A stretch of DNA of 64,000 nt from Taklimakanibacter sp050251035 (GCA_050251035.1 JBFWNN010000007.1:1-64000), one strand, 5' to 3'. Shown: positions 1-10,401, counted from the stretch's first letter. The notes: a model not told the origin generated them from the letters alone. Made by a program: numbers and translations.

Positions 1-71
1 CCTGATGAAACAGGGTTCCTGCGGCAAGGTGGTTCTGGACTGGAGCACCTGAACATGGCACGGGACCGACT

Positions 72-1073
72 ATGCTTGTCGCCTATGGGACCGCCAATGG
101 CTGCCTGACCGAGTTTCCGCAAGCGGACAAACCCGTCATCCCGCCGGGCACTGTATGGATAGATCTGGTCGAGCCGAGCCACACGGAGGAAGCCGCCGTG
201 GAGGAGGCGCTCGGCATCGACATCCCGACCCGCGAGGAGCTGGCCGAGATCGAGGCCTCGAGCCGCCTCTATTACGAGGACGGCGCCGCCTTCATGACCG
301 CCAACCTCATCCGCCGCGGCGAGAACGACCGGCCGGAATCCTCGCCCGTCACCTTCATCATCAAGGACAACCAGCTCGTCACCATCCGCTATCACCATCC
401 GCAGGCTTTTCCGGTCTATGTACGCCGCGCGATGAAGCCGCAGACGACCCCGATGTCGGGCTGGGGCGTCCTGATCAGCCTGCTCGAGGCCGTGGTCGAC
501 CGCGCCGCCGACCATCTCGAGCGCGTGGGCACGATCGTCGACGATACCTCGCGGCAGATCTTCGACACCGACCGGCGCTCGAAGAGCCGCCGGGTGCGCA
601 AGAAGGCTCCCAATCTCCAGGAGTTGCTCGAAAAGATCGGCGAGGAGGGCGACTTCAATTCCAAGATGCGCGAGAGCCTGGTCTCGATCGGGAGGCTGGC
701 CGCCTTCATGTCGGCCATTCTCGAGCCCTTGAAGCAGACGCGCGAGATGAAGGATCACCGCTCCCGCACCAAGATCCTGCAGCGCGACATCATCTCGCTG
801 ACCGACCATGCGAGCTTCCTATCGGGCAAGATCGCCTTCCTGCTCGATGCCGTGCTCGGCATGATCTCGATCGAGCAGAACGGCATCATAAAGATCTTCT
901 CGGTCGCCGCCGTCGTCTTCCTGCCGCCGACCCTGGTGGCGAGCATCTACGGCATGAACTTCGAGGTCATGCCCGAGCTGCAATGGGTCCTGGGCTATCC
1001 CTTCGCTCTCGCCATGATGGTGGTTTCGGCGGTCCTTCCCTTCCTCTATTTCAAGCGCAAAGGCTGGCTATGA
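72..1073 (+). CDS. corA: CorA-family magnesium/divalent cation transporter
   Basis: 333-aa CorA-type channel that moves Mg2+ (possibly Co2+ or Ni2+) across the inner membrane. The long N-terminal part (about residues 1-270) is the soluble cytoplasmic domain. Two membrane helices close the protein, at about 273-293 and 305-325. The family signature YGMNF lies at residues 293-297, at the end of the first helix, with GMN at 294-296. A short basic tail (FKRKGWL) follows the second helix, as expected. The stop overlaps the start of the next gene (ATGA), so the two are co-transcribed. The family is clear; the exact ion is not, because CorA and ZntB relatives look alike. Confidence 0.93.
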   Translation: MLVAYGTANGCLTEFPQADKPVIPPGTVWIDLVEPSHTEEAAVEEALGIDIPTREELAEIEASSRLYYEDGAAFMTANLIRRGENDRPESSPVTFIIKDNQLVTIRYHHPQAFPVYVRRAMKPQTTPMSGWGVLISLLEAVVDRAADHLERVGTIVDDTSRQIFDTDRRSKSRRVRKKAPNLQELLEKIGEEGDFNSKMRESLVSIGRLAAFMSAILEPLKQTREMKDHRSRTKILQRDIISLTDHASFLSGKIAFLLDAVLGMISIEQNGIIKIFSVAAVVFLPPTLVASIYGMNFEVMPELQWVLGYPFALAMMVVSAVLPFLYFKRKGWL

Positions 1074-1423
1074 ATACACTCACCCTCATCAAGGGCGCGG
1101 ACCGGATCGTCTCGAACGAACTCGGCGATGCGGTTACGGCGAACGAGCCGCAAGGCGCGCCCATCGCCATGATCAGGAGCAAGGACTGGCGCGAGGGACC
1201 GGATGCCGGCGTGTGGGAATGCACCCCCGGCAAATGGAAGCGGGCGGTCAAGAACGCCGAATTCGCCCATTTCGTGAAAGGGCGCTGCGAGTTCCAGCAC
1301 GAGGATGGCACGGTCTTGAAGATCGAAGCAGGTGATGCCGTCTATTTCCCGGCCCACACGAAGGGCACCTGGAATGTGATCGAAACCGTGCGCAAGACCT
1401 ATTTCTTGCTGCCGCTGGACTGA
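1070..1423 (+). CDS. small single-domain cupin protein (DUF861-like)
   Basis: 117-aa protein. The ATG at 1070 overlaps the corA stop. The C-terminal half looks like a short cupin barrel: VKGRCEFQHEDGT, then IEAGDAVYFPAHTKGTWNV. This matches the (S)-ureidoglycine aminohydrolase/DUF861-like cupins, which often have W-x-C near the middle; here WECTPGKWK is at about residues 49-57. Few of the usual metal-binding histidines are present, so catalysis is uncertain. It sits between an ion transporter and the fluoride channel gene. No specific function can be assigned. Confidence 0.75.
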   Translation: MNTLTLIKGADRIVSNELGDAVTANEPQGAPIAMIRSKDWREGPDAGVWECTPGKWKRAVKNAEFAHFVKGRCEFQHEDGTVLKIEAGDAVYFPAHTKGTWNVIETVRKTYFLLPLD

Positions 1424-1426
1424 CCG

Positions 1427-1804
1427 ATGGCGCTGACCTTGTGGATCGCACTGGGCGGCGCCGTGGGCGCCGTGCTGCGCCACGGGCTGAATATCGGCAT
1501 CGCGCGGCTCGCGGGCAGCGACTTCCCCTGGCACACGATGCTCATCAACATCTCGGGTTCTCTTGTGATGGGCCTCCTCGTCACCCTCATGGCCCTGCGC
1601 TGGAACGTCAGCGGCGAGATCAGGGCCTTCCTCACCACCGGCATCCTCGGCGGCTATACGACCTTCTCGGCCTTCTCCCTCGACTTCGCGGTGCTGGTCG
1701 AGCGCAAGGCCTATGCGCTCGCCGGCGCCTATGCTTTGGGCTCGGTCGTCCTCTCCCTCGTTGCGATCTTTGCCGGCATGGCGCTGGCCCGGGCGCTCGC
1801 ATGA
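1427..1804 (+). CDS. crcB: Fluoride ion channel CrcB/Fluc
   Basis: 125-aa membrane protein of the Fluc family, which exports fluoride passively as a dual-topology dimer. Four hydrophobic segments fill the length. Family landmarks are visible: Asn41 in LINISGS and the phenylalanine-rich GGYTTFSAFS at residues 75-84, which supplies the fluoride-track Phe and central Na+ site in characterised homologues. Size is normal for the family. It starts 3 bp after the cupin gene and overlaps rluC by ATGA. There is no room for a fluoride riboswitch directly upstream, so expression probably follows the operon. Confidence 0.95.
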   Translation: MALTLWIALGGAVGAVLRHGLNIGIARLAGSDFPWHTMLINISGSLVMGLLVTLMALRWNVSGEIRAFLTTGILGGYTTFSAFSLDFAVLVERKAYALAGAYALGSVVLSLVAIFAGMALARALA

Positions 1805-2811
1805 GCGAGGTCACGCGCCGCCGCGTGGTGCGCGACGAGGACGGCATGCGGCTCGATCGCTGGTTCCGCGGCCATTTCCCGCAAGTGACCTTCGCCTATC
1901 TGAACAAGCTCGCGCGCACCGGACAGCTGCGGGTCGACGGCAAGCGTGTCAAGCCCAATGCCAGGCTGGCCGAGGGCCAGGAAATCCGCGTGCCGCCGCT
2001 CGCCTTCGAGGCGCGCCCCGCCGATGCGCCGGCGGCCGAGGCGAAGCCTCTCACCAGGGAGGAGCGGCAGCTCTTCCAGGGCATGATCCTGCATGAGGAC
2101 AAGGACATCTATGTCCTCAACAAGCCGGCGGGGCTCGCGGTGCAGGGCGGCACCAAGACCCACCGCCACGTAGACGGGTTGCTGATCGGGCTCGGCGTCG
2201 AAGCGGGCGAGCGGCCGCGCCTCGTCCATCGCCTCGACCGTGAGACCTCGGGCGTCCTGGTGATCGCCAAGCGCCGCGCCGTCGCGGCCTCTCTCGGCAA
2301 GCTCTTCGCCACGCGCTCGGTGCGCAAGATCTATTGGGCGGGCGTCAAGGGCGTGCCCAAGCCGGCCCAGGGCAAGATCGACATTTCCCTCATCAAGGCG
2401 GCAGGCCCTGACGGCGACCGGGTGCGGCCGGCCGAGGCGGACGAGGCGGAGGCGCAGCGCGCCGTCACCCATTACAGCATCATCGACAAGGCGCCGCCGG
2501 TGATGGCCTGGATGTCGCTCAAGCCCTCGACCGGCCGCCAGCACCAATTGCGCGCCCATATGGCGCATATCGGCCACCCGATCCTCGGCGACGACAAATA
2601 TGGCGGCGACAAGGATCTCCCGGCGGCGATCGCCAACCGGCTCCATCTCCATGCGCGGCGCATCGTGTTCCCGCATCCGCGCGGCGGCACGGTTGACGTG
2701 ACCGCACCCCTGCCGCCGCATATGCAGGAAACCTGGGCTCTGTTCGGCTTCGATCCCGGGCGCTATGACGAGGGACCGCCTGCGGAGGACAGGGAAGCCC
2801 GCAAAAGATGA
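1801..2811 (+). CDS. rluC: 23S rRNA pseudouridine synthase, RluC/RluD type
   Basis: 336-aa RNA pseudouridine synthase. An N-terminal S4 RNA-binding domain (about residues 14-75, LDRWFRGHFPQV... LRVDGKRVKPNARLAEGQ) is followed by the catalytic domain. The catalytic motif HRLDRETSG is at 143-151, with catalytic Asp146. A second family motif, GRQHQLRAHMAHIGHPILGD, lies further on. Homologues modify uridines in helix-loops of 23S rRNA; alphaproteobacterial proteins of this layout are usually named RluC. The start overlaps the crcB stop (ATGA), and the stop overlaps the following HAD gene in the same way. Confidence 0.93.
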   Translation: MSEVTRRRVVRDEDGMRLDRWFRGHFPQVTFAYLNKLARTGQLRVDGKRVKPNARLAEGQEIRVPPLAFEARPADAPAAEAKPLTREERQLFQGMILHEDKDIYVLNKPAGLAVQGGTKTHRHVDGLLIGLGVEAGERPRLVHRLDRETSGVLVIAKRRAVAASLGKLFATRSVRKIYWAGVKGVPKPAQGKIDISLIKAAGPDGDRVRPAEADEAEAQRAVTHYSIIDKAPPVMAWMSLKPSTGRQHQLRAHMAHIGHPILGDDKYGGDKDLPAAIANRLHLHARRIVFPHPRGGTVDVTAPLPPHMQETWALFGFDPGRYDEGPPAEDREARKR

Positions 2812-3482
2812 AGCTCGCACTCTTCGACGTCGACGGCACCTTGATGGACAGTCAGACGATGATCATCGCGTCCCTCACCGCCGCCTTCACGGCGGAAGGT
2901 CTGCCGACGCCCTCGCGCTCCGAAATGCTGGGCATTGTCGGCCTGTCGCTGGTCAATGCCATGGCGGTCCTGCGCCCGGCGGAAGAGGCGGCGCGGCATG
3001 AGCGCCTGGCTCAGGCCTATAAGGAGGCCTTCTGGTCCTATCGCGCCAACCGCTCCTACCCGGAGCTGCCCTTCGATGGCGCTTTCGACCTGCTGCGCCG
3101 GCTCCAGGCGCGGGGCGACGTGCTGATCGGCGTCGCCACCGGCAAGGCTCAGCGCGGCGTCCGCCACATCATCGACCAATTCGGCCTCGAGGGTGTCTTT
3201 GCCACCATCCAGACATCGGATGACGCCCCCTCCAAGCCGCATCCGGACATGATCCTGCAGGCCATGCGCGAGGTGGGCGCCGAAGCGGAGGACACGGTCA
3301 TGATCGGGGACGCGGTCTTCGACATCGAGATGGCCCATGCGGCCGGCGTCCGGCCCATCGCGGTGAGCTGGGGATTTCAGCCGCGGGCTGTCCTGGAAGC
3401 CGCCAAGCCATATGCGATCGTCAATGACTTCAATGAGTTGGAGGACACTCTTGCAGTCTTGTGGCAAGGCGTGCCGGCATGA
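2808..3482 (+). CDS. HAD-superfamily phosphatase, phosphoglycolate phosphatase-like
   Basis: 224-aa haloacid dehalogenase hydrolase. Motif I is DVDGTLMDS, with nucleophile Asp7 and general acid Asp9. The helical cap follows, then motif II (GVATGK) and motif IV (VMIGDAVFDIEMA). This layout fits the Gph/phosphoglycolate phosphatase-like group, but HAD substrates cannot be read from sequence. In Rhizobiales a HAD gene commonly lies between rluC and the ATP12 gene. It overlaps rluC by ATGA, and its stop overlaps the ATP12 start, so translation is probably coupled. Confidence 0.88.
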   Translation: MKLALFDVDGTLMDSQTMIIASLTAAFTAEGLPTPSRSEMLGIVGLSLVNAMAVLRPAEEAARHERLAQAYKEAFWSYRANRSYPELPFDGAFDLLRRLQARGDVLIGVATGKAQRGVRHIIDQFGLEGVFATIQTSDDAPSKPHPDMILQAMREVGAEAEDTVMIGDAVFDIEMAHAAGVRPIAVSWGFQPRAVLEAAKPYAIVNDFNELEDTLAVLWQGVPA

Positions 3483-4186
3483 CGACGAGTCCCGCGCGGC
3501 GCTTCTACAAATCGGTATCCGTCACCGGCACCGCGGCTCCCTTCGCGGTGACGCTGGATGACCGCCCGTTGCGCACGCCGCTCAAGCGGGCGCTCGATCT
3601 TCCGACCGTTGCGCTCGCCGAGGCCGTCGCCGCGGAATGGGAAAACCAGGCCGAGAAGATCGACCCGCATGCGATGCCCTTGACCCGCCTTGCCAATACC
3701 GCGCTCGACCGGGTGGCCTCCGATCGCGACCGCATTGTCGGCGAGATCGTCGATTTTGCCGGGTCCGACCTCGTCTGCTACCGGGCCGAGAAGCCGCACG
3801 GGCTGGTCGAGCGCCAAGCGCGGACCTGGCAGCCGGTTCTCGACTGGGCGCGCCGGGCGCTCGCGGCGGACTTCGTGGTGACGGAAGGGATCGTCCATGT
3901 CGGGCAGCCCGAGGCGGCGCTTCAGGCCGCCCGGGCCTATCTGGCGCAGAAGTCGCCATGGGGCCTGACCGCCATCCACAATATCACGACGCTGACGGGC
4001 TCGGCTCTGATCGCCGCCATGGCCTGCGACCGTGCCATCCCGGCATCGGAAGCCTGGGCCGCGGCCCATGTCGATGAGGACTGGCAGATCGAGCATTGGG
4101 GCTGGGACGAGGAGGCCCGCCACCGCCGCAACCATCGCAAGCGAGAGTTCGACATTTGCCTCCGCTTCTGCGAGCTTGCGCATTGA
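3479..4186 (+). CDS. ATP12 family chaperone for F1-ATPase assembly
   Basis: 235-aa protein related to mitochondrial ATP12 (ATPAF2), which binds F1 alpha subunit before assembly of the catalytic hexamer. The N-terminus RRFYKSVSVTG and the following VTLDDRPLRTPLKR are typical of the family. So are the conserved W-ENQAEKIDPHAMPLTRLANTALD and the C-terminal WAAAHVDEDWQIEHWGWDEEA. The ATG at 3479 overlaps the HAD stop (ATGA), so I prefer it to an upstream GTG at 3461. In bacteria this gene is largely an alphaproteobacterial marker. Confidence 0.92.
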   Translation: MTTSPARRFYKSVSVTGTAAPFAVTLDDRPLRTPLKRALDLPTVALAEAVAAEWENQAEKIDPHAMPLTRLANTALDRVASDRDRIVGEIVDFAGSDLVCYRAEKPHGLVERQARTWQPVLDWARRALAADFVVTEGIVHVGQPEAALQAARAYLAQKSPWGLTAIHNITTLTGSALIAAMACDRAIPASEAWAAAHVDEDWQIEHWGWDEEARHRRNHRKREFDICLRFCELAH

Positions 4187-4209
4187 TTGGGGAATGAAGG
4201 GCAGGGGAC

Positions 4210-5742
<1,533 letters not shown>

Positions 5743-5745
5743 ACC

Positions 5746-7044
5746 ATGGATCGCGATGATCTGCTCCTGCGCTTGGGGATGGCACTCGCCATCGGATTTC
5801 TGATCGGCCTCGAGCGCGGCTGGAAGGATCGCACCGAGGAGGAGGGCCAGCGCACCGCGGGCCTGCGGACCTTTGCCCTGATCGCCCTCCTGGGGGGCAT
5901 ATTCGGGGCGCTCACCAAGGACCAGGACTTCCTTCTGCTGGCGTCCGGTTTCGTCATCGTGAGCGCCGCCCTTGCCGCCTTCTTTTGGCGCGAGGGGGTG
6001 AGCGAGGATGATTTCAGCGCGACGAGCCTTGTTGCCGTCATGCTCACTTTCATGCTCGGCGCCCTGGCCGTGCTCGGCGATCCGGCGGTCGCCGCGGCGG
6101 CCGGCGTGGCGACGGTGGGGCTCCTCGCCACCAAGGTCCAGCTGCATGGCTGGCTCGCGCGCATCACCTGGCCTGAATTGCGGGCCGGATTGATCCTGCT
6201 CGCGATGACCTTCATCGCTCTGCCTTTGCTGCCGCACCGCGCCATCGATCCCTATGGCGCGCTCAACCCTTACGAGCTCTGGCTGATGACCATCCTGATC
6301 GCGGCGGTCTCCTTTGCCGGCTATGCCGCGATCCGCATAGCGGGGCCCGAGCGCGGCACCGTCCTCGCGGCCGCCGCCGGCGGGCTTGTCGCCTCGACCG
6401 CCGTCACGCTGACGCTCGCCCGCCTGGCGCGCGACAATCCGGCCCGTGTCCGCCTCCTCGGCGGCAGCGTGGTTCTGTCGGGCGCCGTCATGCTGCTCAG
6501 GGTTCTGGCCGTCGTGGCGATCATCAACCTGACGTTCGCCCAGTCGCTGGCGCCGGCCTTGCTGGCGGGCGCCGTGGCGATGCTGCTCCTGGCCTTCTGG
6601 CTCATCCGCTCGGCGCCCGCGGAGCGCAAGGAGGGTGGTGCCGACATCAAGCTCAAGAACCCCTTCGACCTGCTCGAGGTGCTGCGCTTCGGCCTCATCC
6701 TGACGGCGGTCATGCTGCTGGCGGTGGCGGCGCGGCATTTCTTCGGCGAGGCGGGCCTCATCGGCCTCGCCGCCATATCGGGCCTGGCCGATGTCGATGC
6801 CATCACGCTGTCAATGGCGAAGACGGCGGGTACGGACACAACCTCGGGACCGGCGCTCGCCATCCTGACGGCCGTCGGGGTGAACACCGTCGCCAAGAAT
6901 TTCTATGCCGCTTATGTCGGCGGCGGGCGTCTCGGCCTCATCGTGGCGGCTGGGACGGCTCTGGGCTTCGCAGGCGCGGCGGCTGCCTATCTCCTGGTTC
7001 CTTCGGGCAGCGGCTTGTTGTCTCCTCAGGCCATCCCACTGTAG
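5746..7044 (+). CDS. MgtC/SapB and DUF4010 domain inner-membrane protein
   Basis: 432-aa integral membrane protein. The N-terminus (GMALAIGFLIGLERGWKDR, residues 11-29) carries the MgtC/SapB signature, including the conserved acidic residue in GLERG and the TAGLRTFAL segment. The rest is a run of hydrophobic helices typical of DUF4010, with a conserved AAISGLADVDAITLSM motif near residue 350. Around ten or more helices are likely. Substrate and function are unknown; MgtC itself modulates F-ATPase and helps growth at low Mg2+. It begins 3 bp after pccB, so it is probably the last gene of this operon. Confidence 0.85.
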   Translation: MDRDDLLLRLGMALAIGFLIGLERGWKDRTEEEGQRTAGLRTFALIALLGGIFGALTKDQDFLLLASGFVIVSAALAAFFWREGVSEDDFSATSLVAVMLTFMLGALAVLGDPAVAAAAGVATVGLLATKVQLHGWLARITWPELRAGLILLAMTFIALPLLPHRAIDPYGALNPYELWLMTILIAAVSFAGYAAIRIAGPERGTVLAAAAGGLVASTAVTLTLARLARDNPARVRLLGGSVVLSGAVMLLRVLAVVAIINLTFAQSLAPALLAGAVAMLLLAFWLIRSAPAERKEGGADIKLKNPFDLLEVLRFGLILTAVMLLAVAARHFFGEAGLIGLAAISGLADVDAITLSMAKTAGTDTTSGPALAILTAVGVNTVAKNFYAAYVGGGRLGLIVAAGTALGFAGAAAAYLLVPSGSGLLSPQAIPL

Positions 7045-7115
7045 ACGGAGTCGGGATTTTTGGAGAAGCGGTGGAAGCCGCGCTGGCCTGAAGCCGCCCA
7101 TGTCCGAGAAAAGGC

Positions 7116-7652
7116 TTACTGTGCCGGAGCGGTGGCAACGATCTCGGCGATGCGCTTAAAGGACAAGGCATGCTTTCCGGAATACCGTTCCAGCATGTCA
7201 CAGAGATAAGAGCGGTGACCGAGCTGGCGGCGCAATGCTGCGTAGGGGGTGGCGAGCTCTGCACCACGGAATGCGGCGCGGCCCAGTTTCTCGTCGATGA
7301 TGGCGATGGCATCGGCCGTTTTCAGCATGTCGGCGAGCAGCGTATCCGCTTCGATGCCGGTGCGATGATCATGGGCGGCGATCGCGTCCTGTGCTTCGAC
7401 CGGGATGCGGTCGGCAAGCCATTTGACCGTCATCAGACCGTGCTGGCTCCAGTCGCCTGACACGTGGAAGAAGTCGAGATCGTGACAGAGGCCGACGACC
7501 TCCCAAAGGTCAGCGGGCGCAGAAAAATTCTTCGCCAGCTTCCGCATGATAAGAGCGACGAATCGCGAGTGAGCCGCTCGCGGCGTGTCGCCCAGATACT
7601 TTACGATCAGAAGGTCTGCTTCTACGGCGCTCAGTATCCTAACCACCGGCAT
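7116..7652 (-). CDS. HD-domain protein, putative metal-dependent phosphohydrolase
   Basis: 178-aa single-domain HD protein. The metal-binding HD pair is His57-Asp58 in GLCHDLDFFH. Other likely ligands are His28 (AHSRFVA), His71 (QHGLMTV) and Asp112 (KTADAIA). Homologues annotated as HD-domain hydrolases act on nucleotides or phosphate esters, but no substrate can be inferred here. It is convergent with the MgtC/DUF4010 gene and upstream of the DUF2459 and rimO genes in transcription order. No accessory domain is visible. Confidence 0.8.
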   Translation of the reverse strand: MPVVRILSAVEADLLIVKYLGDTPRAAHSRFVALIMRKLAKNFSAPADLWEVVGLCHDLDFFHVSGDWSQHGLMTVKWLADRIPVEAQDAIAAHDHRTGIEADTLLADMLKTADAIAIIDEKLGRAAFRGAELATPYAALRRQLGHRSYLCDMLERYSGKHALSFKRIAEIVATAPAQ

Positions 7653-7675
7653 TCATCGAGCTGTGGCAGCGGATA

Positions 7676-8377
7676 CTAGCGTTTGCCTTCGGTGGCCAGA
7701 GGCCAGGTGATGCCGAAGCTGAAGGGCGCGAAGAGCGCATGCGGCAGGCCGGCCGCCGCGAGGCCGTCCGCCACCCATTGATTGCAGGTGCGCAGCGGGC
7801 TGTAGCGGCCCTTGGCGGGATAATAGGCTTCGCGACCTGCCGGCGCGACCGACTGCGGCTGAAGTCCGCTTGAGGTATCGGCGGCCAGCGTGGCCCTGAT
7901 ATGGTCGATCAAGGCCTGTCGTCCGGCGCGGTCGATGCGGAGGAGCCGGCAGTCCTCATCCGTCGTCGGCGGATTGACGACGATGACCCTGAGCGCCGTG
8001 TCATTGCGACCGGCCAAGGCGCCGAGCGCGATGGACAGCCTGACATCGGCCCAGCTCGGGACCTCCCGGAAGAAGCGCAAATCGCCCCAGCCGAAAGCGA
8101 GGTAGCTGTCGGCCGAGAGGCCGGGCGGCACGGCTGCGGGAAACAGGGCATTCCAGTCGACCAGCGGGTCGCGGCTGGGCAGCAGGATATCGGCATGGGC
8201 GAGGGAGGTGCAGACATAGACGGCGGGCTCGCCTTCGGTCTGGTGCGGCCGGCTGGAAGCCGGGAACAGCGCGAAGCCCAACGCCGCGGTGAGATAGAGG
8301 ACGATCAGGACCACGAGCGCGGCGAGGAGGCGGGCTGCGAAACGGAATGCCCGGCGCCAGCCTGCTCGCGCAAGCAT
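7676..8377 (-). CDS. DUF2459 (TIGR02117) family envelope protein
   Basis: 233-aa protein with one N-terminal membrane anchor or signal segment (about residues 13-38, FAARLLAALVVLIVLYLTAA). The exported remainder has the family patterns HADILLPS, FGWGDLRFF and a late TCNQWVADGLAAAGLP, whose single Cys sits just before Asn-Gln-Trp. This matches DUF2459/TIGR02117, sometimes called urease-associated because of its gene neighbourhoods elsewhere. No urease genes are present here. Function is unknown; a periplasmic location is likely. The stop lies just upstream of the HD gene start, so the two may be co-transcribed. Confidence 0.8.
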   Translation of the reverse strand: MLARAGWRRAFRFAARLLAALVVLIVLYLTAALGFALFPASSRPHQTEGEPAVYVCTSLAHADILLPSRDPLVDWNALFPAAVPPGLSADSYLAFGWGDLRFFREVPSWADVRLSIALGALAGRNDTALRVIVVNPPTTDEDCRLLRIDRAGRQALIDHIRATLAADTSSGLQPQSVAPAGREAYYPAKGRYSPLRTCNQWVADGLAAAGLPHALFAPFSFGITWPLATEGKR

Positions 8378-8382
8378 GGCCG

Positions 8383-9714
8383 TCAGATCTTCTCACCGAT
8401 CAGGTCATAGTCCTCGGCCTCGACGATTCGGGTACGGACCATGTCGCCGGGCTTGAGCCCGGTCTCGCCGGGCAGGAACACATTGCCGTCGATCTCGGGC
8501 GCATCCCAGGGCGAGCGGCCGATCGCTTCTTCGTTCTCCTGGTCGACCTCGTCGATCAGCACATCGATCTCGCGGCCGACCTTCTTGGCGAAGATGTCGG
8601 CGCTGATCTCCTGCTGCGCCTGCATCAGGCGATGCCAGCGCTCCTCCTTCACCTCTTCCGGGACTGGAGCGGCGATGTCATTGGCCTTGGCGCCCCCGAC
8701 CGGCTCATATTTGAAGCAGCCGACGCGCTCGAGGCGGGCTTCCTTCAGCCAGTCGAGCAGGAAGGTGAAATCAGTCTCCGTCTCGCCCGGAAAGCCGACG
8801 ATGAAGCTCGAGCGGATGGCGATGTCGGGCGCGATCTTGCGCCAGGCCTTGAGCCGGTCGAGCACCTTCTCCTGATTGGCCGGACGGCGCATGGCCTTCA
8901 GCACATTGGGCGCGGCATGCTGGAAGGGGATGTCGAGATAGGGAAGGATCTTTCCTTCCGCCATCAGCGGGATCACCTCGTCCACATGCGGGTAGGGATA
9001 GACATAATGGAGCCTGACCCAGGCGTCGAGCTGGCCCAGTTCCTTGACGAGGTCGGCGAACTTGGCGCGCACCTCGCGGCCGCGATACTTGCTCTCGGCA
9101 TATTTGAGGTCGATGCCATAAGCGCTGGTGTCCTGGGAGATGATCAGCAGCTCCTTGACGCCGGCTTTGACCAGCCGCTCGGCCTCATAGAGGACCGCCG
9201 CGGCGGGGCGGCTGACGAGATCGCCGCGCAGCGACGGGATGATGCAAAAGGAGCAGCGGTTGTTGCAGCCTTCCGAGATCTTCACATAGGCATAGTGACG
9301 GGGCGTCAACCGCAAGCCTTGCGGCGGGATGAGATCGAACTTGGCGTCATGCGCTGGCGGCACGGCGTCATGCACGGCCGACACGACAGCCTCATATTGA
9401 TGCGGGCCGGTGACCGCCAGGACGGAGGGGTGGGCGGCCCTTATCGTGTCGGCCTCGACCCCCATGCAGCCGGTGACGATGACCCGGCCGTTCTCATGGA
9501 CCGCCTCGCCGATGGCGGCGAGCGATTCGGCCTTGGCCGAATCGAGAAAACCGCAGGTATTGACGATGACGACGTCGGCTGCGTCATAGCCGGGCGAGAT
9601 CACATAGCCCTCGGCGCGGAGCTGGGTGAGGATGCGTTCGGAATCGACCAGGGCCTTGGGGCAGCCGAGGCTGACCAGGCCCACTTTGGGGATATGTCGT
9701 GCGGCAATTGTCAT
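8383..9714 (-). CDS. rimO: Ribosomal protein S12 methylthiotransferase RimO
   Basis: 443-aa radical-SAM methylthiotransferase that modifies an Asp of ribosomal protein S12. The N-terminal MTTase domain starts with VGLVSLGCPKALVDS and VNTCGFLDSA, which bind an auxiliary Fe-S cluster. The radical-SAM cluster motif C-NNR-C-SF-C is near residue 150. A TRAM domain closes the protein (EIDVLIDEVDQENEEAIGRS...). The VSLGCPKALVDSE signature separates RimO from MiaB. I prefer the ATG at 9714, with GGAG 9 nt upstream, over in-frame ATGs at 9729 and 9753. Only 5 bp separate it from the DUF2459 gene. Confidence 0.94.
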   Translation of the reverse strand: MTIAARHIPKVGLVSLGCPKALVDSERILTQLRAEGYVISPGYDAADVVIVNTCGFLDSAKAESLAAIGEAVHENGRVIVTGCMGVEADTIRAAHPSVLAVTGPHQYEAVVSAVHDAVPPAHDAKFDLIPPQGLRLTPRHYAYVKISEGCNNRCSFCIIPSLRGDLVSRPAAAVLYEAERLVKAGVKELLIISQDTSAYGIDLKYAESKYRGREVRAKFADLVKELGQLDAWVRLHYVYPYPHVDEVIPLMAEGKILPYLDIPFQHAAPNVLKAMRRPANQEKVLDRLKAWRKIAPDIAIRSSFIVGFPGETETDFTFLLDWLKEARLERVGCFKYEPVGGAKANDIAAPVPEEVKEERWHRLMQAQQEISADIFAKKVGREIDVLIDEVDQENEEAIGRSPWDAPEIDGNVFLPGETGLKPGDMVRTRIVEAEDYDLIGEKI

Positions 9715-9822
9715 ATTGGCGGGCTCCATAGACCAGGGCGTCGCTTGCCGCAAATGGTCTTGATGCTAGACTGCGCCTGGGCCATATGATGGGAAAGCCC
9801 AGGCCTATATGGGGATATAATC

Positions 9823-10074
9823 ATGGACGCACGAAATATCGTCATTGCCCTGGTGATCGGCCTGGTGGCCGGCTGGCTTGCGAGCTTCGTGGTCGGCGGC
9901 TCGGGCCTGATCCGCTATCTGATCAGCGGCGTGATCGGCTCTTTCGTCGGCAGTTTCCTTTTGAGCAAGGCCGGGATCAATCTCGGCATCGGCAACGAGA
10001 TTGCCCGCGACATCGTCACTGCCACGATCGGCGCGATCGTCGTGGTTCTAATTGCCCGCTTCATCGCGGGATAG
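9823..10074 (+). CDS. GlsB/YeaQ/YmgE family membrane protein, first copy
   Basis: 83-aa glycine-rich membrane protein of the transglycosylase-associated family (GlsB/YeaQ/YmgE). It has three hydrophobic stretches with the usual pattern IGLVAGWLASFVVGGSG, then GVIGSFVGSFLL. In this copy the last helix ends RFIAG. Family members are small inner-membrane proteins linked to general stress in enteric and Gram-positive bacteria; the biochemical role is unknown. It is the first of two adjacent relatives, 20 bp before the second, so the pair is probably one transcript. Confidence 0.85.
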   Translation: MDARNIVIALVIGLVAGWLASFVVGGSGLIRYLISGVIGSFVGSFLLSKAGINLGIGNEIARDIVTATIGAIVVVLIARFIAG

Positions 10075-10094
10075 TTCAGCAACGAGGAGGCATC

Positions 10095-10391
10095 ATGGAA
10101 CCGAATTCTCTCTTGGACTTGGGTGGTGGCGTCGGCTGGATCGGCACGCTGATCATCGGCGGCCTGGCCGGCTGGATCGCCGAGAAGATCACGAAAAGCG
10201 ACATGGGCATCCTGATGAACATCGTCGTCGGCGTCATCGGCGCCTATATCGGCGCGTTCCTGGCGAACCTCCTGGGCCTGAGGCTGGGCGAGATCTTCAG
10301 CGGCTGGTTCTGGGGCAACCTGCTCGTCGCCGTGATCGGCGCGGTGATCCTGCTCCTTGTGGTGAAGGCATTCCGCAGCCGGAGCGCCTGA
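10095..10391 (+). CDS. GlsB/YeaQ/YmgE family membrane protein, second copy
   Basis: 98-aa relative of the preceding gene, with a strong ribosome site (GAGGAGG) 4 nt before the ATG. Shared features are IIGGLAGWIAEKITKSDMG, NIVVGVIGAYIGAFLANLLG and a final hydrophobic helix ending KAFRSRSA. It is closer to the standard YeaQ/YmgE length and pattern than the first copy. The pair looks like an old tandem duplication that has diverged. lipA begins 10 bp downstream, so some lipA transcription may come from this promoter. Confidence 0.88.
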   Translation: MEPNSLLDLGGGVGWIGTLIIGGLAGWIAEKITKSDMGILMNIVVGVIGAYIGAFLANLLGLRLGEIFSGWFWGNLLVAVIGAVILLLVVKAFRSRSA

Positions 10392-10401
10392 CCAGGATCT
10401 G

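Noticed and set aside
1424..1426. possible fluoride riboswitch before crcB
   Set aside because: Only 3 bp separate the cupin and crcB genes; there is no room for the aptamer.
8347..9789. 480-aa frame opposite rimO
   Set aside because: Antisense to an unambiguous radical-SAM gene, with compositional bias only.
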